Both the position numbers and the translations under genes were made by a program. A stretch of 64,000 nt of DNA, taken from positions 26,838 through 90,837 of the IMG/VR virus record IMGVR_UViG_3300037244_000020; one strand, given 5' to 3'. The notes beneath the pieces were generated by a model. That model made no database searches, was not told the DNA's origin, and was given only the letters and a program-made list of their open reading frames with translations. Shown one piece after another: positions 30,515 to 40,036 of the stretch. Position 1 is the first letter of the stretch, and each line of letters starts with the position of its first letter. This stretch comes from a virus.

Positions 30515-31243
30515 ATGTCTGACATCGTGCGCCAGATGATCGAGGTCGCCCAGCAGGAGGCGCACGACAACGAGCGGCCTCGGGAACGCTGCGGGGTTGT
30601 CGTAAAGGAAGGCAACAAGCCACGCTTGATAGAGTGCAGCAACGTACACGACAACCCGCACGAGTTCTTCAGAATCTCTGCGCAAGAGTGGGCCTACCTG
30701 GACATCGATCACGAGGTGCTGTCGGTGTGGCACACGCACCCCAACGGCACGGCTGCTCCCAGCCAAGCCGATCGCGTGATGATTGAGGCGACGGGTCTGC
30801 CGTGGCACATCGTCAGTTGGCCTGAGGGCGGACATAGTTACACGGAGCCGACCGGCTACGAGGCACCGTATGAGGGCCGAGTATTCGTACACGGCATTCT
30901 GGATTGCTACGCGCTTGTGCGGGACTGGTACAGGCGCGAGATGAGCGTAAGCCTGCCCAACGATGACCGGGAGGATGAGTGGTGGAATAAGGGGAAGAAC
31001 ACCTACCTCGACGGCTTCGAGAAGAATGGATTCGTGTCGATGGGTGCCGACGTGCGCAACCTGCGCAGAGGTGACGGAATCCTTATGCAAGTCGTTTCCA
31101 AGGTGCCTAACCACGCTGCGGTTTACCTCGGAGATGGTAAAATCCTGCATCATGTGCACGGCAAGCTGTCGAATATCACCACGTACGGCGGCTACTGGCT
31201 GAAGCACACCACGCACATTCTCAGACACCGGGAGCACCTATGA
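30515..31243 (+). CDS. Tail-tip peptidase (lambda K-like, JAMM + NlpC/P60)
   Basis: 242 residues from the ATG at 30515 (GGAG 7 nt upstream). N-terminal JAMM metallopeptidase: RERCGVV then SVWHTHPNGTAAPSQAD, the HxHP...S..D zinc motif. C-terminal NlpC/P60: LDCYALVRDWY gives the catalytic Cys and PNHAAVYLGDGKILHH the catalytic His. It probably trims peptidoglycan during DNA entry and assists tail-tip assembly. Confidence 0.88.
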   Translation: MSDIVRQMIEVAQQEAHDNERPRERCGVVVKEGNKPRLIECSNVHDNPHEFFRISAQEWAYLDIDHEVLSVWHTHPNGTAAPSQADRVMIEATGLPWHIVSWPEGGHSYTEPTGYEAPYEGRVFVHGILDCYALVRDWYRREMSVSLPNDDREDEWWNKGKNTYLDGFEKNGFVSMGADVRNLRRGDGILMQVVSKVPNHAAVYLGDGKILHHVHGKLSNITTYGGYWLKHTTHILRHREHL

Positions 31244-31869
31244 CTACAGTCGTTAACGAGTACACCGAGGTAATCCTCGCAGGCGAGCTTGGAAAGAAAT
31301 TCGGGCGCGTGTGGAATCTCGTGGTGAAGAACCCGATCCACGCGCTGCGCCTGATTGGGCTGAATCGGCCAGACTTCAGGAAGCACCTACGAGAAAGCGC
31401 TGAGAAAGGCTTGTTCTATCACGTCATCGTAGATAAGCGCCACCGCAGCGAAGCTGAACTGCGTCTGCCCGCAGGCAAGCGCTTAATCATCGCGCCTGCT
31501 GTGCAGGGGGCAGGAGGGAAGACGTTCGCGATATTTGAGCTTGTGGCTTCGGCGGTCCTCGCTATAGTAACCTTCGGGACTAGCCTGATTCCAGAATCGG
31601 CTGCCCTCGCCGCAGCGTCGATGGCGGCAGGTCTGGCGCTTTCAGGCATTACAGGACTCTTGACCACTGTCCCCAAAGTAGGGACCGGGCAGTCCAGCGC
31701 GGCGCTGCAATCCTCGTTCTTTAACGGGGCGACTAATACGCAGCTACAAGGTACGCAGGTTCCCGTTGTCTACGGTGAAATGCTGATCGGGTCGCAGGTG
31801 GTGAGCGCGGCGTTGAGCGCCGTTGATGCCAGTTCGGCTGGGCAGGTTTCAGGGCTGGTCAAAGAATGA
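31240..31869 (+). CDS. Tail assembly protein (lambda I-like)
   Basis: 209 residues. N-terminal ubiquitin-like region, then two hydrophobic stretches (TFAIFELVASAVLAIVTFGT and AALAAASMAAGLALSGITGL), and the typical C-terminus GTQVPVVYGEMLIGSQVVSA. It acts with the K and J homologues in building the tail tip. It overlaps both neighbours by 4 nt. Confidence 0.85.
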   Translation: MTTVVNEYTEVILAGELGKKFGRVWNLVVKNPIHALRLIGLNRPDFRKHLRESAEKGLFYHVIVDKRHRSEAELRLPAGKRLIIAPAVQGAGGKTFAIFELVASAVLAIVTFGTSLIPESAALAAASMAAGLALSGITGLLTTVPKVGTGQSSAALQSSFFNGATNTQLQGTQVPVVYGEMLIGSQVVSAALSAVDASSAGQVSGLVKE

Positions 31870-34800
31870 CGGATGTCGTGAAGTTGAGCAATAGACCCGC
31901 TCCGCAGGGCGCAGGCGGGGGCAAGGGCGCAGGCGGGGGTGGGCAGACTCCTACAGAAGACCCGGACTCGCTCCAGTCGATTGCCTCGGTTGCTCTGCTC
32001 GACCTGCTCTGCGAGGGGGAGGTCCAAGGGCTGGTCAACGGCATGCAGTCGATCTTCCTGAATGGCGTACCGTTGCTGCAGAATGATGGCGTTACCGCGA
32101 ACTTCTCAGGCGCGACAGTCGGGTGGACGAACGGCACACAGACACAAAGCTACCTCCCAGGCTTCGGGGGCGTTGAGGCTACGGTAACACTCAACACGCA
32201 GGTAAGAAACAGCCTGCCGATTACGTTGGCGGTAGACAATCCGGCTGCGAATGCTGCAGTCATTACGTTGTCGGTTGGAGGGCTGTCCTCAACCAGCAAT
32301 TCCACGGGCGATGTAACAGGGTCGTCCGTGGAGATGGTCGTCGACTACCAGCCGCAAAACAGCGGCTGGATTCGCGCGATTGACGCGGTGATCACAGGAA
32401 AGACGCGCAGCCCTTATGAGCGCAGTTACCGCTTCCCGTTGACAGGCACCGGCCCGTGGAATGTGCGGGTGACGCGCGTGACCCCGGACTCCGAGACGCA
32501 GTTGCTCGTGAACGATACTTACGTCGACGCGCTGTCGTCCATTGTCGACCAAAAGTTGAGCTACCCGAACTCGGCGCTCGTAGGTATGCAGATTGATGCC
32601 CGCCAGTTCAGTAGTATCCCGACGCGCACCTATCTTGTGCAGGGCATGAAGATACGGGTGCCGAGCAACTACGACCCAGTGTCCAGGCTCTATTCGGGTA
32701 TATGGGATGGCAGCTTCCAAGTCGCGTACTCTAACAACCCGGCGTGGTGCCTGTATGACCTGATGACGTCGACTCGGTACGGGCTTGGCAACTATATCGA
32801 AGCATCTCAGATCGATACGATTGGCTTGTACGAGATTGGGCAGTATTGCGACGAGATGGTGCCGGACGGGTTCGGCGGCCAGGAGCCTCGCTTTCAGTTG
32901 AACACCGTGCTCAACACGGCCAAAGCCGCGTATGACATGATTCAGGATATCTGCAGCGTCTTCCGAGGCATGACCTACTGGTCGGCGGGGGCAGTGGTCG
33001 TGACGCAGGACGCGCCGACGACGCAGCCGATGCCGCTGTTCTCGCCCGCCAACGTAGTCAATGGTTCGTTCAACTATGTCGGCAGCGCGCGCAAGGACCG
33101 GCATACGGTCGCTTACGTCCAGTGGAATGATCCGGCGCAGCAATACCAGCAGGCGACGGAGTATGTTGAAGATCCTGACGGCATCACGCGCTACGGCATC
33201 AGGTCTATGCAGATCATGGCGGTCGGGACGACGACGCGGGGGCAGGCGTACAGGCTGGGCAAGTGGATGCTGCTGTCTGAGCGCGTCGACACGGACCAGT
33301 TGACGTTTCAGACGGGTCTTGACGGCGCGCAGTTGTTCCCCGGCCAGATTATTCAGGTCGCAGACCCAGTGCGCGCGGCACGTCGTATGGGTGGACGCAC
33401 GCTTGCAGGTACGACGGTTAGCATTCAACTGGACGCGCCCATCACGTTCGACGGAGGGCAGTCCTATACGCTGTACTTTATGGATGCGAACGGGGATCAG
33501 CAGTCGATAGGCGTTGAGAACACGCTGAACACGACGGACCAGTTGCAATTCGTCACTGCCACTCCTACCGCGCCGAATCCAGGGTTCATGTGGATGCTTT
33601 CATCCACCGACCTGAATACGCAGTTGTTCCGAGTCATTAACGTAACAGAGTCGGCCAAAAACACTTTCGACGTACTGGCCGTGACGTACAACGAGTCGAA
33701 GTTCAACGACGTTGACTTCAATACGAAGCTGCTGTTACCGCCGATCGGCCTCGGCAGCGGATTGGGTGCCGCGCTCCCGACGAACTGGTCCGTCACGCCT
33801 GCGACGTATCTGAGTGCGCCGGGCGTGCTTGGGCAGAAGCTGATTTTGTCGTGGAGCGGCAATACCACGCAGTTTCAGTTGCAGTACCAAGTCAACAGCG
33901 GCGTCTGGGTTACGGCCACGATGCACACGCCTGGGTACGAGATTCTTGGCGTGACGGCAGGTGATGTTTACGACTTCCGCGTGTTCGGAGTGTCATCGGA
34001 CGGCACGCTGTCTTCGTCGCTCGATGAGACCTACACGGTGCTTGCCAAGTCGGTTGCGCCCGGCGCGCCGTCGAGCCTGACGGCTGCGGGCAATATCCGT
34101 TCGGTGGTGTTGAACTGGGGTGCGCCGTCCGATCTGGATCTGGATCATTTCCAAGTGTTCTATGCCTCCACTAACATCATCGGCAATGCTGTGCTGGTGG
34201 CGGATAAAGTAGGATCGACGACGTGGACGGTAGGGGGTTTGACACCCGGGTCGACGTACTACTTCTGGGTCCGGGCGGTCAATACAAGCGCGCTGAACGG
34301 CCCGTACAACAGCAACATAGGCACGGCCGCGACGGTGCTGTACACGCAGCCGGGCGACTTCTCCATCGGTAGCATTCTCAACGCAATATCGACCGCAAAC
34401 GAGATTAATGGCGCGCTGATCGCTAACCAGACGATCACGCAGGCCAACATCGCTGCGCAGGCGGTAGGCACGGCGCAGATTCAGAGTGCGGCAGTCGGCA
34501 CGGCGCAGATTGCAAGCGGTGCCGTGACGGCCACGCAGATCGCGAACGCTGCGATCGGCACAGCACAGATCCAGAACGCAGCGATTACGACGGCGCTGAT
34601 TCAGACGGCGGCAGTCGGCACTGCACAGATCCAGAATGCGGCGATCTCGTCGGCTTTGATAGCGAACGCTGCGATTGGCACTGCGCAGATTCAGGATGCG
34701 GGGATCACGACGGCCAAGATCGGAACTGCGCAGATCGACACGCTGCGTATCGGGGCGAACGCTGTTACGACGCTAGCGTCCTGGTCAGGGTTGGGCAGCG

Positions 34801-35093
34801 GTTGGTATACGTCCACTAACCAGCAGGTTGGGTACACAGCTTCTGGCGGGGATATCCTAGTTTTTGTTGTCGGCACGTGCGGCATCCCCGCATCAGGGGA
34901 GACTATCCAGAACACACCTGGCGGGGTGACTGTCTCCCTCAACGGAACCGCTGTTGCTTCTGTTTCCGACAGCTTAGGCACGCAAGTAACAGGGTTCGGG
35001 CGGATTACTGGGGTAAATGGCAGCGTTACTGTGAACGTGGCTTCAAACAACGCTCTTTACGTTAGCGTCGCTATTTTTGAGGCAAAACGATGA
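31866..35093 (+). CDS. Central tail fibre / host specificity protein (lambda J-like)
   Basis: 1,075 residues. The N-terminal Gly/Lys-rich head (RPAPQGAGGGKGAGGGGQ) and the conserved DLLCEGEVQGLVNG, QSIFLNGVPL, IDARQFSSIPTRTY and FRGMTYWSAGAVVVTQDAPT patterns identify a J homologue. FN3-like domains follow (residues about 650-830), then a repeated region of TAQIQNAA(I/V) units (residues about 855-960) and a small end domain that probably binds the receptor. Confidence 0.9.
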   Translation: MTDVVKLSNRPAPQGAGGGKGAGGGGQTPTEDPDSLQSIASVALLDLLCEGEVQGLVNGMQSIFLNGVPLLQNDGVTANFSGATVGWTNGTQTQSYLPGFGGVEATVTLNTQVRNSLPITLAVDNPAANAAVITLSVGGLSSTSNSTGDVTGSSVEMVVDYQPQNSGWIRAIDAVITGKTRSPYERSYRFPLTGTGPWNVRVTRVTPDSETQLLVNDTYVDALSSIVDQKLSYPNSALVGMQIDARQFSSIPTRTYLVQGMKIRVPSNYDPVSRLYSGIWDGSFQVAYSNNPAWCLYDLMTSTRYGLGNYIEASQIDTIGLYEIGQYCDEMVPDGFGGQEPRFQLNTVLNTAKAAYDMIQDICSVFRGMTYWSAGAVVVTQDAPTTQPMPLFSPANVVNGSFNYVGSARKDRHTVAYVQWNDPAQQYQQATEYVEDPDGITRYGIRSMQIMAVGTTTRGQAYRLGKWMLLSERVDTDQLTFQTGLDGAQLFPGQIIQVADPVRAARRMGGRTLAGTTVSIQLDAPITFDGGQSYTLYFMDANGDQQSIGVENTLNTTDQLQFVTATPTAPNPGFMWMLSSTDLNTQLFRVINVTESAKNTFDVLAVTYNESKFNDVDFNTKLLLPPIGLGSGLGAALPTNWSVTPATYLSAPGVLGQKLILSWSGNTTQFQLQYQVNSGVWVTATMHTPGYEILGVTAGDVYDFRVFGVSSDGTLSSSLDETYTVLAKSVAPGAPSSLTAAGNIRSVVLNWGAPSDLDLDHFQVFYASTNIIGNAVLVADKVGSTTWTVGGLTPGSTYYFWVRAVNTSALNGPYNSNIGTAATVLYTQPGDFSIGSILNAISTANEINGALIANQTITQANIAAQAVGTAQIQSAAVGTAQIASGAVTATQIANAAIGTAQIQNAAITTALIQTAAVGTAQIQNAAISSALIANAAIGTAQIQDAGITTAKIGTAQIDTLRIGANAVTTLASWSGLGSGWYTSTNQQVGYTASGGDILVFVVGTCGIPASGETIQNTPGGVTVSLNGTAVASVSDSLGTQVTGFGRITGVNGSVTVNVASNNALYVSVAIFEAKR

Positions 35094-35476
35094 CCATAAC
35101 CGACACCAACACGCCGGTCGACTACGTCGTAGCCGACGCGACCGGGAAGATCATAATCAAAGGGCGCGTCCCGTTCTTTATGCTCGAAGCCCAGCCGCTG
35201 CAAACTGGGCAGTCTATCGTGCAGGGCGACGCCGACCCTGCGACCGACTACGTCCTCAAAGGCGTCATCACGCCCCGCCCCGCCAACCCCACCACGCTGA
35301 CCGGCATGAAATTGCTGAACGTGCCAAACCCCTCTACTGTTACAATAGACGGCGTAAACCCGCAGCAAGTGACGGACGGAGAAGTGGATTTGAGTTTTAC
35401 ACAGCCGGGTACATATACCATAACAGTTTCTTCGTGGCCGATGCTTGACGCCTCGTTCCGGGTGACGCAGCCGTGA
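35090..35476 (+). CDS. Tail-tip accessory protein, Ig-like
   Basis: 128 residues, beta-rich: VDYVVADATGKIIIKGRVP and PSTVTIDGVNPQQVTDGEVD, with a final FTQPGTYTITVSSWP strand pattern like Ig or cadherin-type modules. It overlaps the J-like gene as ATGA. The function is probably tail fibre-associated; no family is certain. Confidence 0.7.
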   Translation: MTITDTNTPVDYVVADATGKIIIKGRVPFFMLEAQPLQTGQSIVQGDADPATDYVLKGVITPRPANPTTLTGMKLLNVPNPSTVTIDGVNPQQVTDGEVDLSFTQPGTYTITVSSWPMLDASFRVTQP

Positions 35477-35661
35477 AGATAGTCCACAACCCCGACCCGA
35501 GGCCGCTGAGGCAGAAAGCATACCCGTCGACCGGGGATCAACTCGACGCGATCTGGAAGATTGTGAACGCTCTGCTCGCGGGCGGTATTCCGCCTGACGA
35601 CGCGCTGAAAGTGCGTGACGAGATAGCAGCGGTAAAAGCTAAATACCAAAAGGGGAAATAA
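35473..35661 (+). CDS. Small hypothetical protein
   Basis: 62 residues from a GTG. Pattern MKIVHNPDPRPLRQKAYPST, GDQLDAIWKIVNALLAGG. Similar short proteins with this QLDAIWK motif often accompany phage fibre genes. It overlaps its upstream neighbour by 4 nt and abuts the downstream one. Confidence 0.7.
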   Translation: MKIVHNPDPRPLRQKAYPSTGDQLDAIWKIVNALLAGGIPPDDALKVRDEIAAVKAKYQKGK

Positions 35662-36066
35662 GTGGCTGCTGCGGCTTATGATATTCAGCTTGAGCAGGGC
35701 GAGACCTTCAGCCCCGTCTGGACATGGAACTGGCCGGGCGCTGGCCCGTTCAACTTCACGGGCTATTCTGCGCACATGCAGATCAGGTCCACGTTCTATG
35801 CAGGGGCGACGCTCGTGGACCTGCACAGCAATACGGGCGGCATCATCTTAGGTGGCGTATTGGGCACGATGCAGCCGATCATCACGGCATCCGCGTCCGC
35901 TGCTCTCCTGTCTGGACAGGTGCCATTGTCCCAAATTCTGAACGGCCGTTCAGTTTATCAGCTTGGCGTATACGACGTGAAAATTACAGACCCTAGCGGT
36001 AGCGTCCTCACCCTCATGGGCGGCAATGTATGGATCGCCCCGCAAGTAACCGTAGGCGGGGCCTAA
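35662..36066 (+). CDS. Beta-rich virion-associated protein
   Basis: 134 residues from a GTG. It starts MAAAAYDIQLEQGETFSPVW and continues NFTGYSAHMQIRSTFYAG, a pattern found in small tail-fibre or baseplate-associated proteins. The exact role is unknown. Confidence 0.65.
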   Translation: MAAAAYDIQLEQGETFSPVWTWNWPGAGPFNFTGYSAHMQIRSTFYAGATLVDLHSNTGGIILGGVLGTMQPIITASASAALLSGQVPLSQILNGRSVYQLGVYDVKITDPSGSVLTLMGGNVWIAPQVTVGGA

Positions 36067-36069
36067 GAC

Positions 36070-38850
36070 ATGGCGGTAAATCCAGTACTCACGAACAATG
36101 CGTTTTCGCTCACAGTAGATGTTAGCGGCGCACAGGCTGCAGGAACTTTTGCAGCGGAGGCGCAGGTTTCGGCGCTGGCGGCTTCAGTAAGCGCTGCTAC
36201 AGCCACGACTGAGGCGGCCATTGCGACCAGCGCCGCGACGAGCGCAACAGCCAGCGCTACCAGTGCGACAGCCAGTGCAACGAGCGCAACAGCCAGCGCG
36301 GCTAGTGCGTCCGCCAGCTCTGTTGCACTTACGGCGGGCCTCGCCTCGTTTAACAAGACATGGCTCGGCCCGCATACGAGCGACCCGACGCTGGATAACC
36401 AAGGCAATGCGCTCGTGATCGGCGCAGATTATCTGAATACCAGCGTCACGCCGAACACCATCCGAGTTTATACGTCGACGGGGTGGCAGGACCAAGACGC
36501 CACGGCGGAAGCTGCAAGCGCTAACGCATCACTGTCCGCCACTCAGGCTGCGACCAGCGCGGGAAACGCGGCGTCCAGTGCGACGGCGGCGGGTACGAGC
36601 GAAACGAACTCAGCCGCTAGCGCCACGTCAGCATCTGCGTCGGCTTCCACCGCGACGGCGCAAGCTACCAACGCGTCTAACAGCGCCACGGCGGCCGCCA
36701 CGAACGAAACGAACGCTGCGGCGAGCGCGACGTCCGCCTCGGGCAGCGCCACGGCAGCGAGCACAAGTGAGACCAACGCATCCGCCAGCGCGACGTCCGC
36801 CTCGGGCAGCGCGTCTACTGCGACGACGCAGGCCGGAAACGCGTCAACCAGCGCAACTAACGCAGCTACTTCGGCGAGCACTGCGACGACGCAGGCCGGA
36901 AACGCGTCAACCAGCGCAACTAACGCAGCGAACAGCGCTACTTCAGCTTCGAATAGTGCGTCCGCAGCGGCGACCAGCGAGACGAACGCCTCGAACAGCG
37001 CCTCGGCTGCCGCAACGAGTGCATCTAACGCGGCGGCTGCTGCCGCAGGACTGTCGGTCGTGAACGGCGTGTTGAGCGTAGCAGTGAACGGCGGGGTGAC
37101 GCTGACTGCTGACCAAGCCGCCAACGGCATCCACGTCTACACAGGCACGCTGGCGGCGGCCACGACGGTCACGTTGCCGATGACATCGCATCCGTTCATC
37201 GCTGAGAACAAAACGACAGGGGCGTTTCCTCTCACGGTCGCAGCTACTGGCGGTGCAGCGCAGATCGTGATCCCGCAGGGTGCGACGATGCAGTTGTTCT
37301 GCGACGGCTCGACTGGCATTTTGCAGTCGAGCACCGCGTTCGTGGCGGCGCAAGGTGTGACGTCCCCCTTAGGCGACAGTTCGCTGCAGCTCTCGACTAA
37401 CCAGTTCGTGCAGTCAACCGTGAACGGGCGGCTGTCCTTATCGGTCGCGGGCAATTCGGACGTCAACCTGACCGCTGCGCAGGCAGGTCAAGGCGTTCTG
37501 GCTTTCACGGGCGCGCTGACCGGAAGCATCGCTGTGACGATCCCGGCGGCGTCTACGGGCGAGCGCGTTATCGAAAATTTGACGACCGGGCCTTACACGC
37601 TGACCGTAAAGACGCCGGCAGGAACGGGCATCGCTGTGACGCAAGGCGCGACGCAAAGCGTGTTCTGCGACGGCACGAACGTGCTGCTGTCGTCGAGCGA
37701 TCTGGTGGGGTCTGGGGCGCTCCCGGCTGCGGGCGGCACGCTGACCGGCCCGTTGAGTACTACATCCACGATCACATCAGGCGCGTCGGGGTACACGTTC
37801 TCTGACGGGTCGGTTCAGGGGAGCGCTGCGGCGGGCAAGAACCGGATTATTAACGGGGCTTGCAATGTGGCGCAGTATGGCGCAGTTGCTTCGACCCCTG
37901 GGGCAACATTTTATGGGGGTGTAGATAGGTTCGTCGCCATTAATGAAGCATCTGCGGGCGGGCAATTCACTCAGTCGCAAGGGTCAATCACCTACAACGG
38001 GGTAACCAAAAACGCTGTTGTTCAGACGGTTAACACCGCGGTGTCGAGCCTTACAGGCATTAACGAGTGGTATGGAATTGGCCAACGCATTGAAGGGATC
38101 AACGCCCACGACTTGTTGGGGCAACCTGTTACAGTCTCGTTCATATTCAATACGAACGTCGCAGGAACCTATACCCTTGCATTGCGGGACGGGTCAAACG
38201 CCAATAATTATGTGACCACGTTCGCTGCCAGCGCGAATACACCTGTTAGAGTGGTGGTCTCTGTACCGGCGGTTCCCATAAACGCAGGGATTCCAAACAC
38301 GTCTGCGGGGGGGATGTTCCTGAATATCGGCGCCATAAACCAAGGAACGTACCAAATAGCAGCCTCGAATTCTTGGCAAAGTGGGAAGTACTTCAGCGCA
38401 ACAGGCGCAACCAACTGGGGCGCAACGGCTGGCAACTTCATCGCTGTCACGGATCTTCAACTTGAAGCAGGCAGCGTGGCGACGCCGTTTGAACGACGAT
38501 CGTATAGGTATGACCTTACTGAGTGTCAGCGGTATTACCAGATTGCCGGTAATGGGTCATTTGGGGCATTTGAGACCGCTACGTCAATCGGTATAGCAGA
38601 AAAATTAACTGTAAATATGCGCGCTGCTCCGACTCTTTCGACTATCCCAGGGCTGACGCCGGCATTTAGATCAAGTAGTACCGACTTCTCAACCACAACC
38701 TACGTGCTATCAAATTCTATATCCACCGTGAATGGCTTATGGACGCAGGTTTCAGGTTTTACTGGCGGCACAATAGGCGCAATGGCATACTCGCGCAACA
38801 ACCCAGCCTTTACCTCTCAAGGGTTTATTGCGTGTAACTCAGAACTCTAA
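36070..38850 (+). CDS. Tail fibre protein with long Ala/Ser/Thr repeat
   Basis: 926 residues. Residues 30-330 are almost entirely Ala, Ser, Thr and Asn, in repeats such as ATSASGSATAASTSETNASA. These are phage tail-fibre shaft collagen-like/coil repeats. The middle contains two similar beta domains (each with a SVAVNGGVTL- or SVAGNSDVNL-type start). The C-terminal domain begins KNRIINGACNVAQYGAVAS, the usual tail-fibre pattern just before the receptor-binding part. Confidence 0.88.
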   Translation: MAVNPVLTNNAFSLTVDVSGAQAAGTFAAEAQVSALAASVSAATATTEAAIATSAATSATASATSATASATSATASAASASASSVALTAGLASFNKTWLGPHTSDPTLDNQGNALVIGADYLNTSVTPNTIRVYTSTGWQDQDATAEAASANASLSATQAATSAGNAASSATAAGTSETNSAASATSASASASTATAQATNASNSATAAATNETNAAASATSASGSATAASTSETNASASATSASGSASTATTQAGNASTSATNAATSASTATTQAGNASTSATNAANSATSASNSASAAATSETNASNSASAAATSASNAAAAAAGLSVVNGVLSVAVNGGVTLTADQAANGIHVYTGTLAAATTVTLPMTSHPFIAENKTTGAFPLTVAATGGAAQIVIPQGATMQLFCDGSTGILQSSTAFVAAQGVTSPLGDSSLQLSTNQFVQSTVNGRLSLSVAGNSDVNLTAAQAGQGVLAFTGALTGSIAVTIPAASTGERVIENLTTGPYTLTVKTPAGTGIAVTQGATQSVFCDGTNVLLSSSDLVGSGALPAAGGTLTGPLSTTSTITSGASGYTFSDGSVQGSAAAGKNRIINGACNVAQYGAVASTPGATFYGGVDRFVAINEASAGGQFTQSQGSITYNGVTKNAVVQTVNTAVSSLTGINEWYGIGQRIEGINAHDLLGQPVTVSFIFNTNVAGTYTLALRDGSNANNYVTTFAASANTPVRVVVSVPAVPINAGIPNTSAGGMFLNIGAINQGTYQIAASNSWQSGKYFSATGATNWGATAGNFIAVTDLQLEAGSVATPFERRSYRYDLTECQRYYQIAGNGSFGAFETATSIGIAEKLTVNMRAAPTLSTIPGLTPAFRSSSTDFSTTTYVLSNSISTVNGLWTQVSGFTGGTIGAMAYSRNNPAFTSQGFIACNSEL

Positions 38851-39534
38851 ATGCTTACATACTCGCTCGTCGCAAACAGCGCATCAATCCAACGCTCGGA
38901 TGGCGCGTTTATCCCCGCCGACCCGAACAACACCGACTATGCGAACTACCTCGCATGGGTCGCTGCGGGTAACACCCCAACACCGCAGCCCGGCACCCCC
39001 CTTGCTACTGCACAGCAACAGCAGGTCACCACGATCTCAAACGCGTGTCAGGACGCGATCTACTCAGGCTTTTCATCCAGCGCGCTCGGCGCGGTTTATC
39101 ATTACCCAGCGCTGGACCGGGATCAGTCGAATCTGGCGGCGGCGGTCTTCGCCGCGATCTCGGCAGGGCAGAGTACCGTGGTATGGGTGGCGAGTACGCT
39201 TTGCCAAGCCGGCATGCTAATAGCCGCGAATGGGCAGATTAACATCAACCTGACGAAAGGCACGTGCGGGCCTTCCGCGCCTACGTGGCCTTCTACTGTA
39301 GGTACGATCGCTCTCGACGGCGCTGCAACGTGGGAGATATGGACGACACCGCTCTGGTGCCGAAACCAGAGCGGTGTCTGGTCGCTGCAGCAACACACGT
39401 CTTCGCAGGTCCAGCAAGTAGGCCAAGACGCCTTGACAGCCCGCACAACTTATCAGGCAAAGAACGCGGCACTCGCCGCGCAGATTATGGCAGCAACGAC
39501 GGTCACTGCGGTTCAGGCGACAGTGTGGTCGTAA
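38851..39534 (+). CDS. Tail fibre accessory protein (DUF4376-like)
   Basis: 227 residues that start immediately after the fibre stop. The opening MLTYSLVANSASIQRSDGAF followed by IPADPNNTDYANYLAWVAAG is typical of small proteins coded behind fibre genes. The middle matches DUF4376 (QQVTTISNACQDAIYSGFSS, YHYPALDRDQSNL). The function is unknown but probably fibre-associated or chaperone-like. Confidence 0.8.
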   Translation: MLTYSLVANSASIQRSDGAFIPADPNNTDYANYLAWVAAGNTPTPQPGTPLATAQQQQVTTISNACQDAIYSGFSSSALGAVYHYPALDRDQSNLAAAVFAAISAGQSTVVWVASTLCQAGMLIAANGQININLTKGTCGPSAPTWPSTVGTIALDGAATWEIWTTPLWCRNQSGVWSLQQHTSSQVQQVGQDALTARTTYQAKNAALAAQIMAATTVTAVQATVWS

Positions 39535-39649
39535 CCGCAGACACATCTGGTTACAAATTTGATTCTGTCGTACAATATCGCCATTGCAAGGGCGGCTATC
39601 GCACGTCAGAATCGAACCGCCTACCTAGGGCGGTCACGCCGGGGAACAC
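39535..39649 (+). promoter_or_regulatory. Leader of the lysis region
   Basis: It contains TACAAT (39571-39576) and inverted repeats GATTCTG/CAGAATC (39561-39567, 39608-39614) and ATCGCC/GGCGGCT. It is a small structured gap that could hold a promoter for the lysis genes, comparable to other rightward leaders. Confidence 0.4.
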
Positions 39650-40036
39650 ATGGATACCAGCTCGCTTGTTTTCATCGGACTGGCCGCAGCAGGCGGCGTT
39701 GGCACCGTCGCCTGGTTTTGGATTCGGAGTGTCCAGATGGGCCTCGACAACGCTGCTAAAGTGCTTAACGGCAAAGCCAACCTTACTGACGTAGGGTCGC
39801 TGAAAGACGAACTCCACGCCACGAAGCTGGAGATGAACACCCAACTGAAAGATTTTCAGTTGGAATGTCAGAAGAATTTCGTGTCTAACCCGGCCTTAAT
39901 GCAAGTCATGGCGAGCCTGGATCGCACCATCCAGCAGCTTACTCAGGCCATTCAGCACAACGCTCTAGAGTCTCGTGAAGGGATCAAAGCGATCAACGAT
40001 CGCATCGACAACCTGATGCACAACCGGAATCCATAA
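39650..40036 (+). CDS. Single-span membrane protein before endolysin
   Basis: 128 residues. One N-terminal membrane helix (SSLVFIGLAAAGGVGTVAWFWI) followed by a soluble coiled coil (DLHATKLEMNTQLKDFQ-like). The position just before endolysin suggests a holin-like, antiholin or lysis-regulating role, but the family is not certain. Confidence 0.65.
   Translation: MDTSSLVFIGLAAAGGVGTVAWFWIRSVQMGLDNAAKVLNGKANLTDVGSLKDELHATKLEMNTQLKDFQLECQKNFVSNPALMQVMASLDRTIQQLTQAIQHNALESREGIKAINDRIDNLMHNRNP

Noticed and set aside
30433-30522. A 29-residue frame with Cys residues between the L- and K-like genes
   Set aside because: It overlaps the L-like stop as ATGA but has no ribosome binding site and no clear composition signal; kept as an open question.
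32289-33548. A 419-codon leftward open frame opposite the J-like gene
   Set aside because: Antisense composition and no start signals; the J-like protein is unambiguous.
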